Shown here one piece after another: positions 28,776 through 39,389 of a DNA stretch of 64,000 nt. The position numbers were made by a program, and so were the translations under genes. The first letter of the stretch is position 1, and each line of letters begins with the position of its first letter. The notes below the pieces were generated by a model that was given only the letters and a program-made list of their open reading frames with translations, had not been told where the DNA came from and ran no database searches. Origin of the DNA: Duganella sp. 1411 (GTDB taxonomy: Bacteria; Pseudomonadota; Gammaproteobacteria; Burkholderiales; Burkholderiaceae_D); NCBI RefSeq assembly GCF_017833525.1, contig NZ_JAFICD010000001.1, forward strand, positions 2,294,001 through 2,358,000, read 5' to 3'.

Positions 28776-29345
28776 ATGGCCACAGACAAAGAATTATCCG
28801 ACTTTCTCGAAAACGTCGAGCGGCGCGCCTTCAAACAAGCCGTCTACGCGGTACGCAAGGACGAATCGGCCCTGGACATCGTGCAGGACGCGATGATCAA
28901 GCTCGCCGAGAAATACGGCGACAAGCCGGCCGCCGAACTGCCGATGCTGTTCCAGCGCATCCTGCAGACCACCATCCTCGATTATTTCCGCCGCGAAAAG
29001 GTCCGCAACACGTGGGTCAGCTTGTTTTCGGGCATGGCGCCGGCGGGCGAAGGCGGCGAGGACTTTGATATACTCGAATCCTACGCCGCCGAGGAGGGCA
29101 CCGAGGCCGCCGAATCGAGCGCCGACAAGGTCGAACGCCAGCAAATGCTCGCCCTGATCGACGAAGAGGTACAAAAGCTTCCGGCACGTCAACGGGAAGC
29201 CTTCCTGATGCGTTATTGGCAGGACATGGACGTGGCTGAAACAGCCGAAGCAATGGGATGTTCCGAAGGGAGCGTGAAGACGCATTGCTCACGCGCAACA
29301 CACACTCTCGCCGAGTCGCTCAAAGCCAAGGGAATAAAATTATGA
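28776..29345 (+). CDS. ECF-type RNA polymerase sigma factor
   Basis: 189-residue sigma-70-family factor. Region 2: FKQAVYAVRKDESALDIVQD, AMIKLAEKYGD, ILQTTILDYFRREKVRN. Region 4: LPARQREAFLMRYWQDMDVA, ETAEAMGCSEGSVKTHCSRA. Residues 80-120 (MAPAGEGGEDFDILESYA) form a flexible linker. The stop overlaps the DUF3619 start as ATGA, so a membrane-anchored partner follows directly, as with many ECF/anti-sigma pairs. No strong ribosome site is visible before the ATG. Confidence 0.92.
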   Translation: MATDKELSDFLENVERRAFKQAVYAVRKDESALDIVQDAMIKLAEKYGDKPAAELPMLFQRILQTTILDYFRREKVRNTWVSLFSGMAPAGEGGEDFDILESYAAEEGTEAAESSADKVERQQMLALIDEEVQKLPARQREAFLMRYWQDMDVAETAEAMGCSEGSVKTHCSRATHTLAESLKAKGIKL

Positions 29346-29749
29346 ACACCGATGATCTGAACTTCGCCTACAAAGTACGTCACGCGCTCAACGAGCGGCT
29401 CGACGACCTGCCCGCGTCGACCACCGACCGCCTGGCGCAGGCGCGCAAGCAGGCGCTGGCCCGCAAAAAGGCCCACGTCGAGGTGCCGCTAAGCGTGCGC
29501 GTGGCCAAAACCGAGCTGGCCACCAGCGGCGGCTTCCTGTCGCAGGGCTTCGGCTGGCTGGGCCGCATGGGCGTGGCCGTGCCGCTGCTGGCGCTGGTCG
29601 CCGGCCTGGCCGGCATCTATCAGTACGAGCAACAGCAGCGCATCGCCGATCTGGCCGAGATCGACGCCGCCGTGCTGTCCGATGAACTGCCCTTGTCCGC
29701 CTACCTGGACCACGGTTTCAACGCGTATCTGACCCAGAGCGAGCAATAA
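29342..29749 (+). CDS. DUF3619 family protein, possible anti-sigma factor
   Basis: 135-residue single-pass membrane protein. The cytoplasmic N-terminus (FAYKVRHALNERLDDLPAST, basic RKQALARKKAHVEV) precedes one hydrophobic segment MGVAVPLLALVAGLAGIYQY (about residues 77-96) and a short periplasmic tail ending DHGFNAYLTQSEQ. The DUF3619 assignment rests on this pattern and on its place after an ECF sigma gene in betaproteobacteria. The 4-base overlap and topology suggest an anti-sigma factor; this is inference. Confidence 0.8.
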   Translation: MNTDDLNFAYKVRHALNERLDDLPASTTDRLAQARKQALARKKAHVEVPLSVRVAKTELATSGGFLSQGFGWLGRMGVAVPLLALVAGLAGIYQYEQQQRIADLAEIDAAVLSDELPLSAYLDHGFNAYLTQSEQ

Positions 29750-29751
29750 GT

Positions 29752-30507
29752 ATGGCATTAAGCGGTCGGGCAAAATGGGGCGTCTCCGCTGTGGCGGTGT
29801 TAGCGGTAGCAGCGGCGGGCGCGGCATGGATGGGCAACCAGTCCGGCGCGCCCGTGATCGCCGCCGCGCCCATGACGGTCAGCAATGGCAGCATCCCGTC
29901 CGAAAAAACCTTGTGGAAAGACTTGCCGTTGGCGCAACAGCAGGCGCTCGAGCCGCTGGCCGGCGAGTGGGATACGATGGAACCCATCCGCAAGCAGAAG
30001 TGGCTGGGCATCGGCAAGCGCTACGCGTCGATGAAGCCCGACGAGCAAGCGCGGATGCAGGAACGCATGCGTGAGTGGGTCAGGATGACGCCCGAGGAAA
30101 GGCGCCAGGTGCGGCAGAATTTCTCGCGCGCGCAAAAGCTCGATCCGTCGCAGAAGTCGACCCAGTGGGAATCGTACCAGCAACTGTCCGACGAGCAGAA
30201 GAAGGAACTGGCGGCCAAGGCCCCGAACAAGAAGCAGCTGGCCAACCTGCCGACGCCGGCCCAGAGCAAGATGAAGATGCCGGCGCCGATCAAACCGAGC
30301 GCGCCCACCACCGGCACGCCGGCGGCGGGCACGGCGGCCGCGCCGGCGGCGCCCGCGCCATGGATCGATCCGGCCACCGGCGGCCCGCTGCCGAACGCCT
30401 CCAACATCGCGCCGGTGGTGCCGGGCACGGCGCCAACACCGGCAACGGCTCCGGCCGCCCCGCCCGCCCCCGCGCCGACGGCGCCGGCCAGCGACAATGC
30501 AAAATAG
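29752..30507 (+). CDS. DUF3106 domain-containing protein
   Basis: 251-residue protein with an N-terminal hydrophobic anchor or signal (GVSAVAVLAVAAAGAAWMG), then the DUF3106 region KDLPLAQQQALEPLAGEWDT, KWLGIGKRYASMKPDEQARM, RMTPEERRQVRQNF, a repeated Pro-Glu-Glu/Arg pattern similar to periplasmic metal-stress sensors. The C-terminal third is Ala/Pro-rich and low-complexity. It starts two bases after DUF3619 and overlaps the RDD gene by 11 bases. Function unknown; a periplasmic sensory role beside the sigma factor is inferred. Confidence 0.82.
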   Translation: MALSGRAKWGVSAVAVLAVAAAGAAWMGNQSGAPVIAAAPMTVSNGSIPSEKTLWKDLPLAQQQALEPLAGEWDTMEPIRKQKWLGIGKRYASMKPDEQARMQERMREWVRMTPEERRQVRQNFSRAQKLDPSQKSTQWESYQQLSDEQKKELAAKAPNKKQLANLPTPAQSKMKMPAPIKPSAPTTGTPAAGTAAAPAAPAPWIDPATGGPLPNASNIAPVVPGTAPTPATAPAAPPAPAPTAPASDNAK

Positions 30508-31024
30508 CCTGTCGAGCACCCGGCCGACGGTCAAGCGCCGCTTGATCTCGATGGTCTACGAATCCCTGCTGGGATTCGCGGTGCTGTTCCTGCCCTTCCT
30601 GATTTTTGAAATGATCACCCGCGCCAGCCATGCGCCGCTGGTCGAGCACATGCGCCAGGCGCTGGCGTTCCTGGTGCTCGGCGCCTACTTCATCCACCAG
30701 TGGAGCCGCGACGGCCAGACCTTGGCGATGAAGACCTGGCGCTTAAAGGTCGTGCTGCCGGGCCAGGCGCACGTGCCGCCGCGGGCCGCCGCCGTCCGCT
30801 ATCTGCTGAGCTGGATGTGGGTGCTGCCGGCGCTGCTCGCTTGCCTGGTGCTCGACCTGCACCGCTGGCAGGCGCTGGGCGCGATCGGCGCCGGCATTCT
30901 GCTGTGGTCGCTGACGGCCTTCCTCGACCAGGATCGCCAGTTCCTGCACGACAAGCTGGCCGGCACCCGGCTGGTCCAGTTGCCGCCGCCCGAAAAGAAA
31001 AAGAAGGCGGCGCCGGCGGTGTAA
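30497..31024 (+). CDS. RDD family membrane protein
   Basis: 175-residue polytopic protein of the RDD family. PTVKRRLISMVYESLLGFAV is the opening with the conserved arginine; helix 2 includes LAFLVLGAYFIHQWSRDGQT, then KTWRLKVV, and the third helix region ends in FLDQDRQFLHDKLAGTRLV, where the conserved Asp and HDKLAGT motif lie. Some RDD proteins act in ion or proton antiport. It is the last gene of the sigma-DUF3619-DUF3106-RDD unit, starting inside the preceding gene. Confidence 0.88.
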   Translation: MQNSLSSTRPTVKRRLISMVYESLLGFAVLFLPFLIFEMITRASHAPLVEHMRQALAFLVLGAYFIHQWSRDGQTLAMKTWRLKVVLPGQAHVPPRAAAVRYLLSWMWVLPALLACLVLDLHRWQALGAIGAGILLWSLTAFLDQDRQFLHDKLAGTRLVQLPPPEKKKKAAPAV

Positions 31025-31074
31025 TCCTCACAATCTTCTATGGCAGAATAAGCGTTCCGCCACTAGGAGATAAG

Positions 31075-33228
31075 ATGACCAAGTTTGTCCACCTGATGTA
31101 CGGGGCTACCCTCGCCCTGACCGCTTGCGCCGCCCTGGCGCAACAGCCTGTTCCGCCCGCCCCCGTGGCCAAGGTGCAACCCGTCACCGACACCTATTTC
31201 GGCGAGGCCATCGTCGATCGCTATCGCTGGATGGAGAACGACAAAGACCCCGACTGGCTGCCCTTCCTCAAGCAACAGAACGCCCACGCGCGCGGCGTGC
31301 TCGACGCGCTGCCCAAGCGCGACGTGCTGCTGAAGCGCATCGAGCAGCTGTCGGGCGACGTGGCCGCGCCGGCGCGCGTGCAACAAGCCGGCCGGCTGAC
31401 GTTCTACCAGCAGCGCCCGGCCGGCGCCAACAACTTCAAGCTGTTCGTGCGCGACGGCAGCAAACCGGGCAAGGACCGCGTGCTGGTCGATCCGACCAAG
31501 CTCGACACCAAGAGCAGCCACTACTCGCTCGACTGGTGGCAACCGTCGCCCGACGGCAGCAAACTGGTCTACGGCCTGTCGAAGGACGGCAGCGAGGATT
31601 CGGTGCTGCAGATCATGGATGTGCGCAGCGGCGCGATTCTGAAAGAGCGCATCGCCGACACCCAGGGCGCCAATCCGAGCTGGCTCGACGACAGCTCCGG
31701 CTTCTTCTACAACCAGATGACGGGCAAGGTCAACACGCCGGAACGCTACCTCGATTCGCGCGTGCGCTTCCATAAGCTGGGCGCCAATCCGGCCAAGGAC
31801 CCGATCCTGATGCAGCGCGACCGCGACCCGGCGATCAAGTACGAGAAAATCCAGGCGCCCTACATCGCCACCGCCATGCGATCCAACTACGCGGTGCTGC
31901 TGCTGATCGACGTGCGGCCCGAACAGCGCGTCTACATCGCGCCGGTGGCCGACGTGCTCAAGGGCAAAGCCAACTGGAAAAAGGTCGCCGACTTCGAGGA
32001 CGAGGTCACCGGCGTCGAGCTGCACGGCGACGAGCTGTATCTGATGTCGACCAAGGGTCATCCGCGTGGCCGCCTGCTGAAGACTTCGGCCAAGGCGCCG
32101 TCGCTAGCGACGGCGACCGAGGCGGTGGCCGAGTCCCAGCTGGTGCTCGAGGGCACGGCGCGCGCGCGCGACGGCCTGTACATCCGCTCGATGGACGGTG
32201 GCAACAGCCGCCTGCAGCGCCTCGGCAACGACGGCAAGTTGACCGACATCGCCCTGCCCTTCGACGGCACATTGCGCTCGATCGAAGCCGACGCCGACGC
32301 GCCCGGCGCGCTGGCCATCCTGTCCGGCTGGCTCGAACCGGCCGCCATCTGGCACGTGGGCGCCGACGGCAAGTTGACCGACACTGGCATCACGCCCAAG
32401 CCGGCCATCGATACCAGTGCCTACACCACCGAGCGCCGCTTCGCCACGGCCAAGGACGGCACGCAGATCCCGTACAGCCTGATCTACAAGAAGGGCCTGA
32501 AGATGGACGGCAAGAATCCGGCCTTCATCTCGGCCTACGGCAGTTACGGCGCGGCCGCTTACACGCCGTCGTTCGCCGGGCGCGCGCTGGCGCTGGCTGA
32601 CGAAGGCGCCATCATCGGCTACGCCAACGTGCGCGGCGGCGGCGAGTTCGGCCGCGAATGGCACCGCGCCGGCAAGCTGGAAAACAAGCCCAACACGTGG
32701 CGCGACCTGATCGCCGTCAGCGAGGACCTGGTGGCGAAGCAATACACGGCGCCGGCGCATCTGGCCATCGGCGGGCGTTCGGCCGGCGGCATCCCGATGG
32801 GACGGGCGATGGAGGAGCGTCCCGACCTGTTCGCGGCCGTGGTGTCGGGCGTGGGCTGGCACAATCCGCTGCGCTATGTGGCCGAGCAGAACGGCTACGC
32901 GGAGGAGCCTGAATGGGGCGCCATCTCGGACCCGGCCGGCTTCAAGGCGATCAAGAGCATCGACAGCTACCAGCAGGTGGTCGACGGCACCAAGTATCCG
33001 GCGGTGCTGCTGACGACCGGCGTGACCGATCCGCGCGTGGCGCCGTTCCATCCGGCCAAGATGGCGGCGCGGCTGCAGACGGCCACCGCCAGCGGCAAGC
33101 CGGTGCTGCTGCGGGTCGACTTCGACGCCGGCCACGGCATGGGCTCGACCCGCGCCCAGCAGGATGCCGAGGCGGCCGACACGTACGCCTTCATCCTGTC
33201 GCAAACGGGCGGCGGCGACGGCAAATAA
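31075..33228 (+). CDS. Prolyl oligopeptidase family serine peptidase (S9), exported
   Basis: 717-residue enzyme. Residues 1-22 (MTKFVHLMYGATLALTACAA and on) are a signal peptide; DPDWLPFLKQQNAHARGVLD and YRWMEN are the S9A opening, followed by a seven-bladed propeller. The catalytic domain carries the nucleophile in IGGRSAGGIP (about residue 567) and the histidine in FDAGHGMGSTR. Most prolyl oligopeptidases have GGSNGG, so GGRSAGG marks the S9A subgroup with peptidase or acyl-hydrolase variety. AGGAGA lies before the ATG at 31075. It probably hydrolyses peptides in the periplasm. Confidence 0.93.
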   Translation: MTKFVHLMYGATLALTACAALAQQPVPPAPVAKVQPVTDTYFGEAIVDRYRWMENDKDPDWLPFLKQQNAHARGVLDALPKRDVLLKRIEQLSGDVAAPARVQQAGRLTFYQQRPAGANNFKLFVRDGSKPGKDRVLVDPTKLDTKSSHYSLDWWQPSPDGSKLVYGLSKDGSEDSVLQIMDVRSGAILKERIADTQGANPSWLDDSSGFFYNQMTGKVNTPERYLDSRVRFHKLGANPAKDPILMQRDRDPAIKYEKIQAPYIATAMRSNYAVLLLIDVRPEQRVYIAPVADVLKGKANWKKVADFEDEVTGVELHGDELYLMSTKGHPRGRLLKTSAKAPSLATATEAVAESQLVLEGTARARDGLYIRSMDGGNSRLQRLGNDGKLTDIALPFDGTLRSIEADADAPGALAILSGWLEPAAIWHVGADGKLTDTGITPKPAIDTSAYTTERRFATAKDGTQIPYSLIYKKGLKMDGKNPAFISAYGSYGAAAYTPSFAGRALALADEGAIIGYANVRGGGEFGREWHRAGKLENKPNTWRDLIAVSEDLVAKQYTAPAHLAIGGRSAGGIPMGRAMEERPDLFAAVVSGVGWHNPLRYVAEQNGYAEEPEWGAISDPAGFKAIKSIDSYQQVVDGTKYPAVLLTTGVTDPRVAPFHPAKMAARLQTATASGKPVLLRVDFDAGHGMGSTRAQQDAEAADTYAFILSQTGGGDGK

Positions 33229-33241
33229 AATAAGGTGCAAA

Positions 33242-34261
33242 ATTAAATTCATCGCCTCGCTGATTCTGAGCGCCGCGACGCTGCCGGCGATGGCCGCCAC
33301 GGCGCCGCAGTTCAGCATGACTTATCTCGGCGACTTCTCCGCCACCGCCATCAACAACCTCGGCCAAGTGGTGGGTTACGACGCCACGCAAGCGGTGCTG
33401 TACAACGGCAGCGGCTTGAGCCACCTGGGTTCGCCGTCGGGCAGAAGTTTCGCCTATGGCATCAACGACTCGGGCCAGATCGTCGGCCAGTATGGCGGCA
33501 ACCAGGCGTTCAGCTATTCCGGCGGCGTCTATACCAACATCGGCACGACCAACAGCACGGCGACCGCGATCAACAACGCCGGCCAGATCACCGGCAATGT
33601 GACCACGGACGCCGGCTTCCAGGGCTTTGTGTATTCGAATGGAACCGTCACCAGCCTAACGCCGGCCAACGCGACCCAAAGCGCCGCGTACGCGATCAAC
33701 AACGGTGGCCAGATCGCCGGCAGCGCGGGCCAGACGCTCAACGAGGCCTTGATCTTCTCGAACAACGGAACGACCAACCTGTCGGGCACCTTCCCGGGCG
33801 ATGGCAGCACCACCGCCCAGGCGGTCGCCATCAGCGACAACGGCCATACCGTGATCACCTCGCGCGACTATTCGACGCAGGCCAGCCATTCCTACCTCTA
33901 CGCCAATGGCGTGACGACAGGCCTGGGCGGCTTTGAAATCGTCGCCAAGGACGTCAACAACGCCGGCATCGTGGTCGGCGGCGACGGCTTGGGCGCGGGC
34001 TTCCTGTGGCAAGGCGGCGTGATGTACGACATCAACACCCTGGTGACCGGGTTGAACGGCTGGCATATCTCGGACGCGATCGGCATCAACGAAAACAACC
34101 AGATCGCCGTCCTCGCCTGCCGCGGCTCGGACTGCGGAACGCTGCTGCTGTCGAACGTCGCGGCGGTGCCGGAACCGTCGACCTACGCGATGATGGCCGG
34201 CGGCCTTGGCCTGCTGGGCTTCATGGCGCGCCGTCGCCGCGCGGCCGCCGACAAGGCATAA
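33242..34261 (+). CDS. HAF-repeat PEP-CTERM protein, apparent ATT start
   Basis: 339-residue exported protein. A signal peptide (KFIASLILSAATLPAMAA) is followed by repeated HAF-type units such as ATAINNLGQVVGYD, AYGINDSGQIVGQY, ATAINNAGQITGNV, AYAINNGGQIAGSA, and ends in a PEP-CTERM sorting signal VPEPSTYAMMAGGLGLLGF plus RRRR. Exosortase-dependent surface anchoring is expected. No ATG, GTG or TTG lies at the signal-peptide start; the best initiation is ATT at 33242, with AAGG 7 bases upstream. The frame runs on into the peptidase gene upstream, so a longer start is possible but would lose the signal. Confidence 0.8.
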   Translation: MKFIASLILSAATLPAMAATAPQFSMTYLGDFSATAINNLGQVVGYDATQAVLYNGSGLSHLGSPSGRSFAYGINDSGQIVGQYGGNQAFSYSGGVYTNIGTTNSTATAINNAGQITGNVTTDAGFQGFVYSNGTVTSLTPANATQSAAYAINNGGQIAGSAGQTLNEALIFSNNGTTNLSGTFPGDGSTTAQAVAISDNGHTVITSRDYSTQASHSYLYANGVTTGLGGFEIVAKDVNNAGIVVGGDGLGAGFLWQGGVMYDINTLVTGLNGWHISDAIGINENNQIAVLACRGSDCGTLLLSNVAAVPEPSTYAMMAGGLGLLGFMARRRRAAADKA

Positions 34262-34268
34262 GGTACAG

Positions 34269-35012
34269 TTAGAAGCGCTCGTGATCCTGCAGGTAGCGCC
34301 ACTCGCCTAGCGGCAGGCTGGCCATCGCGATGCGGCCGACGCGGATGCGCTTCATCGACACCACACTCAAGCCGACCAGTTTGCACACGTGTTCAATCTG
34401 GCCCGGCTTGGGATTCTTCACGGCGAAACGCAGACGGTTCTCGTTCTGCCAGCTCACCTTGTTCGGCGCCAGCGGCTTGCCGTTGAACGGCAGCCCGTGG
34501 TTGAGCAACGCCAGTCCATTCTCCATGATCTTGCCGCTGACTTCGACGATGATCTCCTGCTCGATCTTGGCCGCTTCGTCCACCAGCTTGCGGCTGACGC
34601 GGAAGTCCTGCGTGAACACCAGCAGGCCGCTGGCCTTGGTCTCGAGCGGCGTGGTCAACGTCAGGTTGACCAGGTGGCGCTTGAGGAAGCGCTGGCCGGG
34701 CGCGCTGCGCGTCAGCGATTCGGCGTTCAGCAAATGCGCGGCCGGAGAACCGTCCTTGCCCACGCCGCCGTTGGCGCCGGCCGGCTTGTGCAGCAGGATC
34801 GTCACCGGCACGATCTCCAGCAAGGTGGCGTCGGGGGCCAGTTCGATCTTCTGCTCCGGCGTCACGCGCGCGCCGGCCTCCTCGACCAACGTGCCATCGA
34901 CGCTGACATAACCGCCTTCGATATAGAGTTCGGCCTCGCGGCGCGAGCATGGAAGTATCTCGGCCAGGCGTTTGGCCAGGCGAAGGCTGTTATCAGTGGT
35001 GCTGTCGGTCAT
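34269..35012 (-). CDS. S4-domain pseudouridine-synthase-like RNA-binding protein
   Basis: 247-residue RsuA/RluF-type protein. The S4 RNA-binding domain RLAKRLAEILPCSRREAELY, IEGGYVSVDG (residues about 11-41) precedes the synthase fold (VTILLHKPAGANGGVG; KPGQIEHVCKLVGLSVV). At the catalytic position the usual RLDxxTSGL reads PLETKASGLLVFTQ, so the catalytic Asp is Glu. It may be a modified synthase or a non-catalytic relative. The start at 35012 overlaps the threonine aldolase stop as ATGA; the longer frame upstream is a shadow. Confidence 0.8.
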   Translation of the reverse strand: MTDSTTDNSLRLAKRLAEILPCSRREAELYIEGGYVSVDGTLVEEAGARVTPEQKIELAPDATLLEIVPVTILLHKPAGANGGVGKDGSPAAHLLNAESLTRSAPGQRFLKRHLVNLTLTTPLETKASGLLVFTQDFRVSRKLVDEAAKIEQEIIVEVSGKIMENGLALLNHGLPFNGKPLAPNKVSWQNENRLRFAVKNPKPGQIEHVCKLVGLSVVSMKRIRVGRIAMASLPLGEWRYLQDHERF

Positions 35013-36031
35013 CCGAAAAAATCCCCAAAAACGGTAATGGCGCGATCGATGTCGTCGCGCGAGGCATCCATGTGCGTAACGATGCGCAAACGCGGCGACA
35101 TCGACACGCGGATGCGGGTCAGTTGCAGTACGTCGTTCAATCCACGGCAGGCGTCGGCCGGGATATCGACGTAAAAAATGTTGGTCTGCGGCGCGCTGAC
35201 CTGGATGCCTTTGAGCTTGGACAGCTCGCCGGCGAAGTAGGCGGCGTTGTCGTGATCCTCGGCCAGCCGCGCGATGTTGTGCTCCAGCGCGTACAGGCCG
35301 CCGGCGGCGATCATGCCGGCCTGGCGCATGCCGCCGCCCAGCATCTTGCGCCAGCGTGTCGCTTCCTTGATCAACGGCCTGCTGCCGCACAGGATGGAGC
35401 CGACCGGCGCGCCCAGCCCCTTCGACAGGCACACCGAGACGGAATCGAAACCGGCCACCGCCGCGCGCGGACTGACGCCCAGCTTGACCGCCGCGTTACA
35501 GATGCGCGCGCCGTCCATGTGCGTGGCCAGACCGCGTTCATGCGCCAGGCTGGTGGCCCGCTGCAGGTAATCGAGCGGCAGCACGCGGCCGCCGATGGTG
35601 TTCTCCAGCGCCAGCAGCTTGGTGCGCGCGAAGTGGATGTCGTCCGGCTTGATGTACGCCGCGATGTCGGCCAGCGCCAGGCTGCCGTCGGCCTGGTTGG
35701 CGATCGGCTGCGGCTGGATACTGCCCAGCACCGCCGCCCCGCCGCCCTCGTACTTGTAGGTGTGCGCCTCCTGCCCGACCAGGTACTCGTCGCCACGGCC
35801 GCAGTGCGCCAGCAGCGCCACCAGATTGCTCTGCGTGCCGGACGGCGCGAACAAGGCCGCCTCGTAGCCGAACAAATCGGCGGCGTATTCCTGCAGGCGG
35901 TTGACGGTTGGGTCGTCGCCGTAGACGTCGTCGCCGACGTCGGCCGCGTTCATCGCCGCCCGCATCGCCGCGCTGGGGCGGGTGACGGTGTCGCTGCGCA
36001 GATCCAACCAATTTTCTTTCAGATCACTCAT
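35009..36031 (-). CDS. ltaE: Low-specificity L-threonine aldolase
   Basis: 340-residue PLP enzyme cleaving L-threonine and L-allo-threonine to glycine and acetaldehyde. LDLRSDTVTRPSAAMRAAM and GDDVYGDDPTVNRLQEYAAD are the family opening; the PLP lysine lies in VCLSKGLGAPVGSIL (about residue 202); HMDGARICNAAVKLG gives the substrate-loop residues. The start at 36031 was chosen because the family begins MSDxxxxWLDLRSDT; the longer frame is a shadow. It is coupled to the S4-domain gene downstream. Confidence 0.95.
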   Translation of the reverse strand: MSDLKENWLDLRSDTVTRPSAAMRAAMNAADVGDDVYGDDPTVNRLQEYAADLFGYEAALFAPSGTQSNLVALLAHCGRGDEYLVGQEAHTYKYEGGGAAVLGSIQPQPIANQADGSLALADIAAYIKPDDIHFARTKLLALENTIGGRVLPLDYLQRATSLAHERGLATHMDGARICNAAVKLGVSPRAAVAGFDSVSVCLSKGLGAPVGSILCGSRPLIKEATRWRKMLGGGMRQAGMIAAGGLYALEHNIARLAEDHDNAAYFAGELSKLKGIQVSAPQTNIFYVDIPADACRGLNDVLQLTRIRVSMSPRLRIVTHMDASRDDIDRAITVFGDFFG

Positions 36032-36053
36032 CGTTCCGTCACCCTTTGGTTTT

Positions 36054-36959
36054 TTACTGTTTTTCCAGCTGTTCGGTGAAGAAGCGGTTGCCCATTTCTT
36101 CCAGTCCGACCGTTTCAAGCACCTCGCGCAAGCGCTCGGACGGGCGCTGGCGCGGCAGGTTTTTGTAGGTGGCGATGATCAGCTCATTCTTCATCGAGTG
36201 CTCCCAGCCCACCAACTCGGTCACGTTGACCTGGTAGCCGTGCGCCTCCAGCTGAAGGCAGCGCAGCACGTTGGTGATCTGGCTGCCAAATTCGCGCGTG
36301 TGGATCGGGTGGCGCCAGATCTCGGTGAGCGCGGACTTGCCCAGCGACTGGCCCTTGTTCTTCTTCAGCACCGACGCGACTTCCGCCTGGCAGCAAGGCA
36401 CCAGCACCATGTACTTGGCCTTCTTCTTCAACGCGAACTGGATAGCGTCGTCGGTGGCGGTGTTGCAGGCGTGGAGCGCGGTGACGATGTCGACCCGGTC
36501 CGGCAGCAGCTTCGATTCGGTCGATTCCGCCACCGACAGCGGCAGGAACGACATGCCCGGGAAGTTGAACTGCTTGGCCAGCTCCTGCGAGCGCGCCACC
36601 AGTTCCTCGCGGGTTTCGATGCCGTAGATGTGCGAACCGTCATTCAGGGCTTTGAAGAACAGGTCGTAGATGATGAAACCGAGGTAGGACTTGCCGGCGC
36701 CATGGTCGACCAGCGACACTTGGCCCTTCTCGGCCAGCACGTCCTTCAGCAGCGGCTCGATGAACTGGTACAGGTGGTAGACCTGTTTGAGCTTGCGGCG
36801 GCTGTCCTGGTTCATCTTGCCGTCGCGGGTCAGGATGTGCAGCTCCTGCAGCAGCGCGACGGTCTGGCCTTCGCGGATTTCCGGCATGTTGTCGGCGCCG
36901 GTGACGGTGGCGCCGATTTTGGCGGGTACGGGCTTCGCCGACGGCTTATTTGGCTTCAT
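36054..36959 (-). CDS. Class I SAM-dependent methyltransferase
   Basis: 301-residue protein. VSLVDHGAGKSYLGFIIYDL is motif I of a SAM-binding Rossmann fold and IYGIETREELVARSQELAKQ carries the acidic loop; VTALHACNTATDDAIQFALK follows, then VLVPCCQAEVASVL, with a PCC near the putative active site. It resembles the Methyltransf_32 / rRNA-type group of unknown target. The start at 36959 overlaps the end of iscX by 14 bases, so it is probably the last gene of the isc operon transcript. Confidence 0.85.
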   Translation of the reverse strand: MKPNKPSAKPVPAKIGATVTGADNMPEIREGQTVALLQELHILTRDGKMNQDSRRKLKQVYHLYQFIEPLLKDVLAEKGQVSLVDHGAGKSYLGFIIYDLFFKALNDGSHIYGIETREELVARSQELAKQFNFPGMSFLPLSVAESTESKLLPDRVDIVTALHACNTATDDAIQFALKKKAKYMVLVPCCQAEVASVLKKNKGQSLGKSALTEIWRHPIHTREFGSQITNVLRCLQLEAHGYQVNVTELVGWEHSMKNELIIATYKNLPRQRPSERLREVLETVGLEEMGNRFFTEQLEKQ

Positions 36960-37140
36960 CGATCCACGCCTGCTGTACCGCCTCCAGAACTTTTTCACCA
37001 CCGCGCGTGTGGTCGTCGTCGAACTCCTCGAGTTCGACGATCCAGTTGTGCAGATCGGTGAAGCGGATAGTCAGCGGATCGATGTCCGGGTGCTTATCGT
37101 AGAGCGCTTCCGCGATCGCGGTGATGTCGGTCCACTTCAT
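36946..37140 (-). CDS. iscX: IscX, Fe-S cluster assembly protein
   Basis: 64-residue acidic IscX (YfhJ). MKWTDITAIAEALYDKHPDI, DPLTIRFTDLHNWIVELEEF, VLEAVQQAWIDE match the family over its full length. IscX binds IscS and iron and adjusts the rate of cluster formation. It lies one base after the fdx stop, at the end of the isc operon. Confidence 0.95.
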   Translation of the reverse strand: MKWTDITAIAEALYDKHPDIDPLTIRFTDLHNWIVELEEFDDDHTRGGEKVLEAVQQAWIDEAK

Positions 37141-37141
37141 A

Positions 37142-37483
37142 TCAGTGTCCGCCTTCGCTGGCGTGGTTGATGGTGTATTTCGGGATTTCGACGACCAGGT
37201 CCTCGTCGGCGACGACGGCCTGGCACGACAGGCGCGACACCGCTTCCAGGCCCCAGGCCTTGTCCAGCAGGTCTTCCTCGGTCTCGCTGGCTTCGCTCAG
37301 CGAGTTGAAGCCTTCGCGCACCAGCACGTGGCAGGTGGTGCAGGCGCAGGACTTCTCGCACGCGTGCTCGATGTGGATGTCATTTTCCAGCATGATGTCG
37401 CACAGGGTTTTACCGACTTCGGCTTCGACGACGGCGCCGTCCGGGCACAGTTTTGCGTGGGGCAGGAATACGATTTGTGGCAC
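37142..37483 (-). CDS. fdx: 2Fe-2S ferredoxin of the Isc system
   Basis: 113-residue adrenodoxin-type ferredoxin, supplying electrons during cluster assembly. The cluster cysteines follow the pattern HACEKSCACTTCHVLV and RLSCQAV, and the N-terminus PQIVFLPHAKLCPDGAVVEA is typical. It is 25 bases downstream of hscA, within the isc operon. Confidence 0.96.
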   Translation of the reverse strand: MPQIVFLPHAKLCPDGAVVEAEVGKTLCDIMLENDIHIEHACEKSCACTTCHVLVREGFNSLSEASETEEDLLDKAWGLEAVSRLSCQAVVADEDLVVEIPKYTINHASEGGH

Positions 37484-37508
37484 TTGATACCTCTGTTTTT
37501 ATGGGTTC

Positions 37509-39389
<1,881 letters not shown>

